64,000 bases of DNA, from assembly GCA_019114415.1 (NCBI GenBank), contig DXFO01000040.1, forward strand, positions 95,870 through 159,869, in the 5' to 3' direction. Shown in pieces: positions 8,938 through 17,576 of the stretch (the first letter of the stretch is position 1; each line of letters starts with the position of its first letter). The DNA is from Candidatus Gemmiger faecavium (lineage in GTDB: Bacteria; Bacillota; Clostridia; Oscillospirales; Ruminococcaceae). The translations under genes and the position numbers were made by a program. The notes beneath the pieces are model-generated. The model did not search any database. It was not told the origin of the DNA and saw only the letters and a program-made list of their open reading frames with translations.

Positions 8938-10920
8938 ATGGAACAGAATAACGCCAACCGTCCGCAGCAGGATGCCGACGTCAGCCAGCAGGCTGCCGTC
9001 CGCCGTCAGAAACTGGCGGACCTGCGTGCCGCAGGGCAGGACCCGTTTACCATCACCCGCTATCCTCAGGATGCTTTTTCCGCTGATCTGAAAGCGGAGT
9101 TTGCCGACCTTCCCGCCGAGGCGGAGACCGGTAAGATCGTCTGCCTGGCCGGACGCATGATGTCCAAGCGCGTGATGGGCAAGGCGAGCTTTGCCCACCT
9201 GCGGGACGCCAAGGGCGACATCCAGATCTTTGTGCGGCGTGACGTGATGGGCGACGAAGCCTATGCGGCATTCAAAAAGCTGGACATCGGCGATGTCATC
9301 GGCTGCAAGGGCGAAGTGTTCCGCACCAAGATGGGCGAGCTGAGCGTCCGCGTGACCGAGCTCACCCTGCTGGCCAAGAGCCTTCTGCCCATGCCCGAAA
9401 AGTTCCACGGCCTGACCGACCGCGAAGCCCGCTACCGTCAGCGCTATGTGGATCTGATCGTCAACCCCGACGTCAAGGAGACCTTTGTCAAGCGCAGCGC
9501 CATCCTGCGGGAACTGCGCAGCTACCTGGACGGCAAGGGCTTTTTGGAGGTGGAGACTCCCATCCTCACCCCCTTTGAGATCGGCGCATCGGCACGGCCT
9601 TTCCTGACCCACCACAACACCCTGGACATGGACATGGTCCTGCGCATCGAGACCGAGCTCTACCTCAAGCGTCTGATCGTGGGCGGCATGGACCGCGTCT
9701 ACGAGGTGGGCCGCATCTTCCGCAACGAGGGTATGGACCCCAAGCATAACCCCGAGTTCACCACCATCGAGCTCTACCAGGCTTACACCGACTACCACGG
9801 CATGATGGACCTGGTGGAGGAGATGATGAAAACCGTTGCCCAGAAGGTCTGCGGCACCCTGACCGTGCCTTACCAGGGCAAGGAGATCGACCTGTCCCAC
9901 TGGGAGCGCATGACCATGGTGGAGGCCGTCAAGAAGTATTCCGGTGTGGACTTTGACACCGTCACTTCCGACGAGCAGGCCATCGCCCTGGCCAAGGAGC
10001 ACCACGTGGAACTGCCTGAGATCCCCACCAAGGGCGCTATCCTGGCCGAGTTCTTCGACGCCTTCGTGGAGGAGAACCTGATCCAGCCCACCTTTATCTA
10101 TGATTACCCCGTGGAGGTCAGCCCCCTTGCCAAGCGCAAGCCCAATGACCCCATGTTCACCGAGCGGTTCGAGTACTTCATCAACGCCACCGAGTTCGGC
10201 AATGCCTTCAGCGAGCTGAATGATCCCATCGACCAGAAGGGCCGTTTTGAGCGCCAGGTGGCCGAGCGCAAGCAGCTGGACCCCTCCAGCAAGGCACAGG
10301 TGGACTACGACTACGTCACCGCTCTGGAGTATGGCCTGCCCCCCACGGGCGGTCTGGGCTTCGGCGTGGACCGTCTGGTCATGCTGCTCACCGACTCGGC
10401 TTCCATCCGCGACGTCCTGCTGTTCCCCACCATGAAGCCGCTGGACAAGAAGGAAGAGACCGAGGCGAAGAGCGAGCCCGCTGCCGCCCCTGCCGATGCG
10501 CCGGCTGCCGGAAACGGCACCCCCCGCGCCGAGATGGGCCCCATCGACTTCTCCAAGGTGGAGATCGAGCCTCTGTTTGCGGACTTTGTGGATTTCGATA
10601 CCTTTGCCAAGTCGGATTTCCGCGCAGTGAAGGTCAAGGAATGCACTGCTGTTCCCAAGTCCAAGAAGCTGCTCAAGTTTGTGCTGGATGACGGCACCGG
10701 CACCGACCGCGTCATCCTCAGCGGCATCCACGATACCTATGAACCGGAGGAACTGGTGGGCAAGACGCTCATCGCCATCACCAACCTGCCCCCGCGCAAG
10801 ATGATGGGCATTGATTCCTGCGGCATGATCATTTCCGCCGTCCACCATGAGGAAGGCGTTGAAAAGCTGCATTGCCTGATGGTCGACCCGCACATTCCTG
10901 CGGGCGCCAAGCTTTACTGA
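8938..10920 (+). CDS. lysS: lysyl-tRNA synthetase (class II) with C-terminal tRNA-binding (EMAPII/Trbp111-like) domain
   Basis: LysRS-II core (FRNEGMDPKHNPEFTTIELYQAYTDYHGMM; TGGLGFGVDRLVMLLTDSASIRDVLLFPTMK) followed by Ala/Pro linker and DFVDFDTFAKSDFRAVKVKECTAVPKSKKLLKFVLDDG...PPRKMMGIDSCGMIISA. Confidence 0.95.
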   Translation: MEQNNANRPQQDADVSQQAAVRRQKLADLRAAGQDPFTITRYPQDAFSADLKAEFADLPAEAETGKIVCLAGRMMSKRVMGKASFAHLRDAKGDIQIFVRRDVMGDEAYAAFKKLDIGDVIGCKGEVFRTKMGELSVRVTELTLLAKSLLPMPEKFHGLTDREARYRQRYVDLIVNPDVKETFVKRSAILRELRSYLDGKGFLEVETPILTPFEIGASARPFLTHHNTLDMDMVLRIETELYLKRLIVGGMDRVYEVGRIFRNEGMDPKHNPEFTTIELYQAYTDYHGMMDLVEEMMKTVAQKVCGTLTVPYQGKEIDLSHWERMTMVEAVKKYSGVDFDTVTSDEQAIALAKEHHVELPEIPTKGAILAEFFDAFVEENLIQPTFIYDYPVEVSPLAKRKPNDPMFTERFEYFINATEFGNAFSELNDPIDQKGRFERQVAERKQLDPSSKAQVDYDYVTALEYGLPPTGGLGFGVDRLVMLLTDSASIRDVLLFPTMKPLDKKEETEAKSEPAAAPADAPAAGNGTPRAEMGPIDFSKVEIEPLFADFVDFDTFAKSDFRAVKVKECTAVPKSKKLLKFVLDDGTGTDRVILSGIHDTYEPEELVGKTLIAITNLPPRKMMGIDSCGMIISAVHHEEGVEKLHCLMVDPHIPAGAKLY

Positions 10921-11067
10921 TACACGCCCTGACCTTCCGAGCTGGGCAACCGGGGGATAGCCCCCGCCGCCCGGCATCGAACGCCCCCTTGCATGAGGAG
11001 TGGCAGGGGAGCCGGTCAGGCTGCTTTGTTTCCCTGTAATTTGCGGCGGCTCCCTGCGGGCCAAACG

Positions 11068-11109
11068 AAAAGACCGATCTGCGTTTGCGACGCGCAGACC
11101 GGTCTTTTT
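11068..11109. terminator. bidirectional terminator between lysS and nnrD
   Basis: aaaagaccgatctgcg tttgcgacg cgcagaccggtcttttt. Confidence 0.85.
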
Positions 11110-11126
11110 GCGTGTTTGAACGGGAG

Positions 11127-12002
11127 TTACAGCCCCTCCTCTGCCAGCACTGTTCCCAGATCTTCCAGAATGTCGTGGGGCAGCATGGCCATGCGGCTTT
11201 TGCGGGCGGAGCAGCGGTCGGCGGCGTACCCGTGCAGCCATACGCCGCAGGCGGCGGCGTCGAAGGGGGCAAGCCCCTGGGCCAGCAGGGCGGCGATCAT
11301 GCCGGACAGGATGTCCCCGCTGCCGCCCCGGGCCAGGCCGGGGTTGCCCGTGGTGTTGAGCAGAAGGGAGCCGTCCGGCGCGGCAATGACTGTGCCGCTG
11401 CCCTTGAGCACCACCACGCAGTCATGCTGTGCCGCATAGCGGGCGGCGACACCGGGACGGTCGGCCTGGACCTGGGCTACCGTCAGCCCGGTCAGGCGGG
11501 ACATCTCCCCGGGGTGGGGCGTCAGAATGGTGCCGGCGGGCAGCTTGATGCCAGCCGCCTTGCCGGCGGCCAGGGCATTGAGGGCGTCGGCATCCAGCAG
11601 GCAGTTTTTCCAGGCAAAGTCCCCGCCCAGCAGTACCGACAGGATCTTGCCGGCGTCCGGCCCCAGCCCCGGCCCGGCCAGCAAAACCGCCTTGCCCGGG
11701 GCAAAGCGGGAAGCCGCGGCGCGCACGTCGTCCAGGTCCAGGCTGCCTGCGGCGTCCGCCCGGCAGGGGAGCACGCAGCATTCGGGGGTGCGCAGCAGGG
11801 CAAGCTGCATGGCCTCGGGGACGGTGGCCAGAAACACCAGCCCGGCGCCGCTGCGCAGGGCACCCTCGGCGGCCAGAGCGGCGGCGCCCCGGTAGGCACT
11901 GCTGCCCGCAAAGGCAGCCACCGTGCCGAAACTGCCCTTGTTGGAGTCCTGCACCCGCTGGGGAAGACGCTCCAGTACATAATCCCGCGTGATTTTCTGC
12001 AT
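11127..12002 (-). CDS. nnrD: ADP-dependent NAD(P)H-hydrate dehydratase
   Basis: GSFGTVAAFAGSSAYRGAAALAAEGALRSGAGLV, LDADALNAL, LTPHPGEMSRL, NTTGNPGLARGGSGDILSG. Confidence 0.93.
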   Translation of the reverse strand: MQKITRDYVLERLPQRVQDSNKGSFGTVAAFAGSSAYRGAAALAAEGALRSGAGLVFLATVPEAMQLALLRTPECCVLPCRADAAGSLDLDDVRAAASRFAPGKAVLLAGPGLGPDAGKILSVLLGGDFAWKNCLLDADALNALAAGKAAGIKLPAGTILTPHPGEMSRLTGLTVAQVQADRPGVAARYAAQHDCVVVLKGSGTVIAAPDGSLLLNTTGNPGLARGGSGDILSGMIAALLAQGLAPFDAAACGVWLHGYAADRCSARKSRMAMLPHDILEDLGTVLAEEGL

Positions 12003-12111
12003 ATCGGGTCCCTCCGATCGGCCGGAAACGCTTTACGCGCCCGGGGCATTGTATTATACTTTTATTATAAGTCAGATTACGGTTTTGTGCAAAAAAAAGG
12101 AGGTCCTCTCT

Positions 12112-12828
12112 ATGGTGCCGCAGCTGGAAGAATTGATCCGTGACAGTTCCAATATCGTGTTTTTCGGCGGGGCGGGCGTCTCCACCGAGAGCGGCATCCC
12201 GGACTTCCGCAGCGTGGACGGGCTGTATCATCAGAAGTTCGACTATCCCCCCGAGGTCATGCTCAGCCACAGCTTTTTCATGTCCCATACCGAGGAGTTC
12301 TTCCGCTTCTACCGGGAAAAACTCATCGTCCACGGGGCCAAACCCAATGCGGCCCATCTGCGCCTGGCGGCCCTGGAACGGGAGGGCAAACTTAAGGCCG
12401 TGGTGACCCAGAACATTGACGGCCTGCATCAGGCGGCAGGCAGCCGCTGCGTCTATGAGCTGCACGGTTCCACCCTGCGCAACTTCTGCATGAAATGCGG
12501 CAAATCCTACGACATCGATTTTATCGATCAGTCTCAGGGCATCCCCCGCTGCACCGAGTGCGGCGGCATCGTCAAGCCCGACGTGGTTTTGTATGAGGAA
12601 GGCCTGGACCCCGCGACCCTGGACGGCGCCGTCCGCGCCATCCAGGCGGCAGACCTGCTCATCGTGGGCGGCACCAGCCTGGCGGTTTATCCGGCGGCGG
12701 GGCTGCTGCAATATTTCCGGGGCCGGAACCTGGTGGTCATCAACAAACAGCCCACCCCGGCGGACCGGATGGCCAGTCTTGTGCTCAATATGCCCATCGG
12801 GCGTGCGCTGTCGGCGGACAGTGAGTGA
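12112..12828 (+). CDS. cobB: NAD-dependent protein deacylase (SIR2 family)
   Basis: GAGVSTESGIPDFRS, VVTQNIDGLHQAAGS, CxxC-x-CxxC zinc site (CMKCGKSYD...CTECGG), KPDVVLYEE. Confidence 0.95.
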   Translation: MVPQLEELIRDSSNIVFFGGAGVSTESGIPDFRSVDGLYHQKFDYPPEVMLSHSFFMSHTEEFFRFYREKLIVHGAKPNAAHLRLAALEREGKLKAVVTQNIDGLHQAAGSRCVYELHGSTLRNFCMKCGKSYDIDFIDQSQGIPRCTECGGIVKPDVVLYEEGLDPATLDGAVRAIQAADLLIVGGTSLAVYPAAGLLQYFRGRNLVVINKQPTPADRMASLVLNMPIGRALSADSE

Positions 12829-13004
12829 AAACTACAAAAAAATTGATGCAATGTTTTGGATTATCTTGCGTTTTTGCGGAAAAGACATTGCTTTTTTTCC
12901 CGGTGTTCTGGTATGATTGGAGTGGGAAAGCAAAGCCCGGAATTGCGGGCTAATGATAAGGTTTGGCCCCAAGCAGGGCCGTGAACGCGGACAGGAGGAT
13001 CGGA

Positions 13005-13847
13005 ATGGCAAACGTACTTGCGGATTTTACCAAAAAACGTGAATTTTTGGTGTGCCTGGACTCAGATGGATGCGTAATGGACACAGTGCGCCTGAAGCAC
13101 TGCAATGTGTTTTGTCCGGAACTGATCCGGAGTTTTGGCCTGGAACAGTATAACGACTATATCACCGAAGCGTGGGAAGAGATCAACCTGCACAGCATTA
13201 CCCGGGGCATCTCCCGGTTTGAGAGCGTGGTGCAGATCTTTGACCGCCTGAAAAACCGCGGCGTGGAGCTGCCCGGCAGCGAGGACATCGCCGACTGGGT
13301 GGCGAACTCCAGCGAACTGAGCACCGCCACCCTCAAGGCAGAGGTCCTGCGCACCGGCAGCCCGGCTCTGCGCAAGCTGCAGCAGTGGAACACCATCTGC
13401 AACCGGCGCATCCAGACGCTGGAACCCACCTTTGAACCCTTCCCCGGCGTGGAAAACAGCCTGCGCCAGCTGCACGCGGTGGCGGACGTGGCGGTGGTTT
13501 CCGCCGCCAACGAGTCGGCCATCGCCAGCGAGTGGAACCGCTACGGCCTGGCCCGCCATGCCGACGTCATCTTCGGCCAGGAGGTAGGCAGCAAGGCCAA
13601 CAGCATTGCCGCCATGCTGGCCTGCGGGTACGAGAGCCGCAAGGTCATGATGGTGGGCGACGCCATGGGCGATGCCCAGGCTGCCGCTGCCAACGGCGTG
13701 GCCTTTGTTCCCATCCTGCCCGGCCGCGAGGCCGAGAGCTGGCGCCGCCTGCAGGAGGAAGCCCTGCCCAAACTGCTGCATGGCACCTTCCGCCCCGAGT
13801 ATCAGGCGGAGCTGCTGGCTGCTCTGCGCAGCGCCCTGCACGGCTGA
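13005..13847 (+). CDS. HAD family hydrolase
   Basis: LVCLDSDGCVMDT motif I, VVSAANESA motif II, MMVGDAMGDAQAAAANG motif IV. Confidence 0.85.
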   Translation: MANVLADFTKKREFLVCLDSDGCVMDTVRLKHCNVFCPELIRSFGLEQYNDYITEAWEEINLHSITRGISRFESVVQIFDRLKNRGVELPGSEDIADWVANSSELSTATLKAEVLRTGSPALRKLQQWNTICNRRIQTLEPTFEPFPGVENSLRQLHAVADVAVVSAANESAIASEWNRYGLARHADVIFGQEVGSKANSIAAMLACGYESRKVMMVGDAMGDAQAAAANGVAFVPILPGREAESWRRLQEEALPKLLHGTFRPEYQAELLAALRSALHG

Positions 13848-13877
13848 GCGTTCCGGCCGTTCATAGAGACCGTCACG

Positions 13878-13910
13878 TCCCGGGGAAACCGCTTCCCCGG
13901 GGCGTTTTTT
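13878..13910 (+). terminator. terminator downstream of HAD gene
   Basis: tcccggggaa accgc ttccccgggg cgtttttt. Confidence 0.85.
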
Positions 13911-13929
13911 GTGTTTTGGGCGGCAGGCC

Positions 13930-13957
13930 TTGCAAAACGCGGCGGGCGCGCTATAAT
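13930..13957 (+). promoter_or_regulatory. promoter of folT leader
   Basis: TTGCAA-N16-TATAAT. Confidence 0.65.
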
Positions 13958-14020
13958 AGAACCTGCAAGGCGCGGAAGAAAAAACGCGCCCTGCCGGTAT
14001 TTATTCTCAATACCGGATTC

Positions 14021-14150
14021 GCAGAGTAGGGATCTGCGCGTAAGGACGGCGCGGTTTGGACGCGCCGCCGCAGTGCCTGACCAACGGGGAGTTGTGGCAG
14101 GACGAAGTTGCCGCTTGCGGCACGCGGTGCAGATCCCGCATCCCACTGCT
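14021..14150 (+). ncRNA. candidate tetrahydrofolate (THF) riboswitch with additional stem
   Basis: GCAGAGUAGGGAUCUGCGCGU ... AGUGCC ... ACGAAGUUGCCGCUUGCGGCACGCGGUGCAGAUCCCGCAUCC resembles the THF (folT) aptamer pattern AGAGUAG-P1-GCGU...AGUG...ACGAAGC..GCGCGGUG-P1'-GCAUCC; located upstream of a folate ECF S-component. Confidence 0.75.
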
Positions 14151-14345
14151 GCATGACGGAGTGCAATAGCGGAGCTCTCATTGGAAATCCCGGGGGCGGA
14201 ACCGACTGCGCGGCGGACAGCCGCGGGGAACGTTCCGCCAGGCTGCGCTGATTGCTTTTTCGTTGGCAGCGTGGCGCAGGGGTTTGAAAACAGAGTTCTG
14301 TATGGGCGGCAGGCGTGGTCAGCGCCGGTCTGCCTGCATGGCGGT

Positions 14346-14380
14346 CCTCCCTTGTGCGGCGATGCGCACAAGTTAGGAGG
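14346..14380 (+). promoter_or_regulatory. hairpin sequestering folT Shine-Dalgarno
   Basis: CCUCC-c-UUGUGC ... GCACAA-guua-GGAGG places the SD (GGAGG 14376-14380) in a stem. Confidence 0.7.
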
Positions 14381-14389
14381 AATTTTTTT

Positions 14390-14950
14390 ATGTTCAATTT
14401 CCGCTCCTGGTTTGACCGCGTGCTGGTGCAGGCTCCGGCGGAGCTGCGCAACCCCCGCGCGCTGTCCATGGCTGCCGTACTGGCAGCCCTCAACCTGGCC
14501 ATCAACCAGTTTACCATCCCGGTGTCCGGCTATCTGGAGATCAGCTTTGACTTCCTGGCCTCGGTGGCCACCGGGTTTCTGTGCGGGCCGTGGGTGGCAG
14601 CACTGTCCGCCATCGTCACCGACCTGCTGGGCTATGTGCTGCGCCCCAACGGCCCCTATTTCCCCGGCTTTACCCTCAGCGCCATGCTGGCGGGCATCCT
14701 GTACGGGCTGTGGTACTACCGCCGCCCTGTCCGGCTGTGGCGGGTCATCAGCTGCAAACTCATGGCCACGGTGCTGTTCAATTTCCTGCTGACCCCTCTG
14801 TGGCTGCATATCATGTACGGACAGGCTTTTGTGGTGCTCAGCAGCCTGCGCATCGTCAAGAACATCATCAAGTTCCCGGTGGATGTGGCGCTGCTGATGC
14901 TGGTACTGAAAGCCTGCGAACAATACCAGAAAACCAGACGGCGGGTGTGA
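14390..14950 (+). CDS. folT: folate family ECF transporter S component
   Basis: NPRALSMAAVLAALNLAINQFTIPVSGYLEISFDFLA...GPWVAALSAIVTDLLGYVLRPNGPYFPGFTLSAMLAGILYG; THF riboswitch-like leader. Confidence 0.88.
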   Translation: MFNFRSWFDRVLVQAPAELRNPRALSMAAVLAALNLAINQFTIPVSGYLEISFDFLASVATGFLCGPWVAALSAIVTDLLGYVLRPNGPYFPGFTLSAMLAGILYGLWYYRRPVRLWRVISCKLMATVLFNFLLTPLWLHIMYGQAFVVLSSLRIVKNIIKFPVDVALLMLVLKACEQYQKTRRRV

Positions 14951-15017
14951 CCCGCGGCAGGGGTTCGCCGCGGCAGACCGCGCCCGGCGGACCCTTTCAG
15001 AAAAGGAGCTGACCCAT

Positions 15018-15590
15018 ATGTCCGAAAAACTGACCATGGAACGCGCCAAAGAACTGCTTGGCACCACCACTACCGAGGACCATCTCTTCCAGCACGCCCT
15101 GGCGGTGTCCGCCTGCATGGGGGCAATGGCCCGGCATTTCGGCGCGGACGAGAGTTACTGGCGCGCGGTGGGGTATCTGCACGACTATGACTTCGAGCAG
15201 TTCCCCGAGGAGCACCTCAAACACACCGAGCAGCCTCTGCGGGACGCCGGTGTGGACGAGGAGAGCATCTATGCCATTCTGGCCCATGGCTACGGCCTTT
15301 GCACCGATGCCGAGCCCAAAAGCGATCTGGACAAAAGCCTGTACACGGTGGATGAACTCTCCGGCCTGATCGCTGCCACCGCCCGGATGCACCCCGCGGG
15401 CATCGCAGACCTGCAGGCTTCCAGCGTGAAGAAAAAGTTCAAGGACAAGCGCTTTGCGGCCAAGATCGACCGCGCCGTCATCCAGGACGGCTGCAACCGT
15501 CTGGGGATGGAACTGCCCGAGGTCATCACCCTCTGCATCGAGGGGATGCGTCCCGCTGCGGCGGAACTGGGTATCGGCCCCCGGGAATAA
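15018..15590 (+). CDS. HD domain (HDIG-type) phosphohydrolase
   Basis: LFQHALAVSACMGAMARHFG, VGYLHDYDFEQFPEEHLKHT, ILAHGYG. Confidence 0.85.
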   Translation: MSEKLTMERAKELLGTTTTEDHLFQHALAVSACMGAMARHFGADESYWRAVGYLHDYDFEQFPEEHLKHTEQPLRDAGVDEESIYAILAHGYGLCTDAEPKSDLDKSLYTVDELSGLIAATARMHPAGIADLQASSVKKKFKDKRFAAKIDRAVIQDGCNRLGMELPEVITLCIEGMRPAAAELGIGPRE

Positions 15591-15616
15591 GGCACATTGA
15601 ATAATCATACAAACCG

Positions 15617-15662
15617 GAAAGACCCCGGCATGGGAGGAGCCCCTCTCTGCCGGGGTCTTTGC
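15617..15662 (+). terminator. terminator downstream of HD gene
   Basis: AAAGACCCCGGCA ... TGCCGGGGTCTTT. Confidence 0.8.
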
Positions 15663-15913
15663 CATGCAGGGGACCGGCTGCCGTGCGGGGCAAAACCGAC
15701 GCTTCTGCGCGGTTTCACAAAAGCGAAGGCAGGGCGGGGAAGAGGGCGTTTCCCGGCGGAACCGGCGGTGCGGCAGACCGCGGGAAACGGATAAAACGAC
15801 GGAAAAGTCATACTATTATGCGGGAAAGTTGGGCATTCTCACCAGCCTTTGCGCACAGAAAAGGACCGTTTGCCGCAAGGTTCACAAAGATTTAACAAAT
15901 CGGTCGAAACAGG

Positions 15914-15942
15914 TTGAAAGCGGGCGGAGTTTTCTCTAAAAT
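15914..15942 (+). promoter_or_regulatory. promoter of bmpA operon
   Basis: TTGAAA-N17-TAAAAT. Confidence 0.7.
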
Positions 15943-15949
15943 AAGACAT

Positions 15950-16118
15950 ATGACGGGCCTGCGCCGTTGTACGGTGCAGCACCCCGGACCGGAGGTCTGC
16001 CGAGGGAAAGACGGACCAAGGTCCAAAAAAGGAGCCCGCACGGAGAAACTTCGGCAACGGAGGTTTCCGCGCCTGCTCCGCAAAAGCGGCCCCTGGTGAA
16101 CAAGGGGCTTTTCCGTTT
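15950..16118 (+). ncRNA. structured leader RNA ending in an intrinsic terminator upstream of bmpA (class not identified)
   Basis: Hairpins GCGCCGU-UGU-ACGGUGC, GGUCUG...CGGACC, GGAGC...GCUCC, CCGC-AAAA-GCGG, then GCCCCU...AGGGGCuuuuccguuuu before the bmpA SD. Confidence 0.55.
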
Positions 16119-16141
16119 TGTATGAAATAGGAGGAACACAC

Positions 16142-17455
16142 ATGAAAAAGGTACTGGGCATTCTGTTGGCCGCAGTCATGGCGTTCTCTCTGGCAGCCTG
16201 CAGCACCGGCAGCACCGCTTCCGGCAGCACTGCCGAGGGCGGCCAGACCGCTGAGGGCGCCAGCGCTTCCGACATCAAGGTCGGCGCCATCCTGCTGGGT
16301 GACGAGACCGAGGGCTACACCGCCGCGCACATCAACGGCATCAAGCAGGCTCTGGAGAATCTGGGCCTGACCGAGGACAACATCGTCTGGAAGTACAAGG
16401 TCGCCGAGGACTCCGCCTGCATGGACGCCGCCGAGGACCTGGTTGGCCAGGGCTGCGACATCATCTTCTCCAACTCCTACGGCCATCAGACCTACATGGT
16501 CGAGGCTGCCGAGAAGTATCCCGATGTCACCTTCGTCGCCATGACCGGTGACTTTGCCGCCCTGACCGGCCTGGACAACTTCAAGAACGCCTTCACCAAG
16601 GTTTACCAGTCCCGTTACGTCTCCGGCGTTGTTGCCGGCATGAAGCTGAAGGAACTGGTGGAAAGCGGCGAGCTGACCACCGAGACCCAGCCCGATTCCT
16701 TTGACGCCGACGGCAACATCAAGATCGGCTACGTCGGCGCTTACAGCTACGCCGAGGTCGTCTCCGGCTACACCGCCTTCTACTTGGGCGTGCGCAGCGT
16801 GATGCCCAACGTCGTCATGGAAGTCATGTACACCAACTCCTGGTTCGACATCGACAAGGAAGGCGCCGCTGCTGAGGCTCTGATCGCCAACGGCTGCGTC
16901 ATCATCGGCCAGCACGCCGACTCCACGGGCGCTCCCGCCGCCACTGAGAAGATGCTGGGCACCGGCCGCATCTGCTACTCCATCGGCTACAACATCGACA
17001 TGATCGATACCGCTCCCAACGCTGCTCTGACCTCTGCCACCAACGTCTGGAGCGTCTACTACACCGAGGCTATCCAGGCCGCCATGAACGGCGAGGAAGT
17101 CCCCGTTGACTGGGCCAAGGGCTATGACGACGGCGCCGTCGCCATCACCACCCTGAGCGACAACTGCGCCGAAGGCACCGCCGAGAAGGTCGCCGAGGTC
17201 GAAGCTGCCCTCAAGGACGGCAGCCTGCAGGTCTTTGACACCTCCACCTTCACCGTGGGCGGCGAGACCGTGACCACCGCTCAGGTCGACCTGACCTTCT
17301 ACGATTACAGCACCGGCGAGCCCACCGTTCTGTATCAGGGCGAGACCAAGGAAGCCATCACCGACGGCTATTTCTCTGAGTCCGAGCTTCGCAGCGCGCC
17401 CTACTTTGCCCTGCGCATCGACGGCATCACCGAGGATGCCGAGCCCGTGGCATAA
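16142..17455 (+). CDS. BMP family ABC transporter substrate-binding lipoprotein
   Basis: Lipobox (FSLAAC), KVGAILLGDETEGYTAAHINGIKQAL, DIIFSNSYGHQ. Confidence 0.93.
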   Translation: MKKVLGILLAAVMAFSLAACSTGSTASGSTAEGGQTAEGASASDIKVGAILLGDETEGYTAAHINGIKQALENLGLTEDNIVWKYKVAEDSACMDAAEDLVGQGCDIIFSNSYGHQTYMVEAAEKYPDVTFVAMTGDFAALTGLDNFKNAFTKVYQSRYVSGVVAGMKLKELVESGELTTETQPDSFDADGNIKIGYVGAYSYAEVVSGYTAFYLGVRSVMPNVVMEVMYTNSWFDIDKEGAAAEALIANGCVIIGQHADSTGAPAATEKMLGTGRICYSIGYNIDMIDTAPNAALTSATNVWSVYYTEAIQAAMNGEEVPVDWAKGYDDGAVAITTLSDNCAEGTAEKVAEVEAALKDGSLQVFDTSTFTVGGETVTTAQVDLTFYDYSTGEPTVLYQGETKEAITDGYFSESELRSAPYFALRIDGITEDAEPVA

Positions 17456-17475
17456 TCCAAACAACTGACCAGGAG

Positions 17476-17508
17476 GGGAAGCCTTGTAGTTTTGCAGGCT
17501 TCCCTTTC
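17476..17508 (+). terminator. weak intra-operonic terminator/processing hairpin
   Basis: GGGAAGCC ttgtagttttgca GGCTTCCC tttct. Confidence 0.55.
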
Positions 17509-17576
17509 TGTGTTGCACGCCCCCCGCGTGCAGCGGCCGGTCACGGCATCAACTGTAAAAAGGAGGAATTTTCCGC

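Noticed and set aside
15839-17518. 559-aa minus-strand ORF opposite bmpA
   Set aside because: Shadow ORF; bmpA has a lipobox, SD, promoter and conserved motifs.
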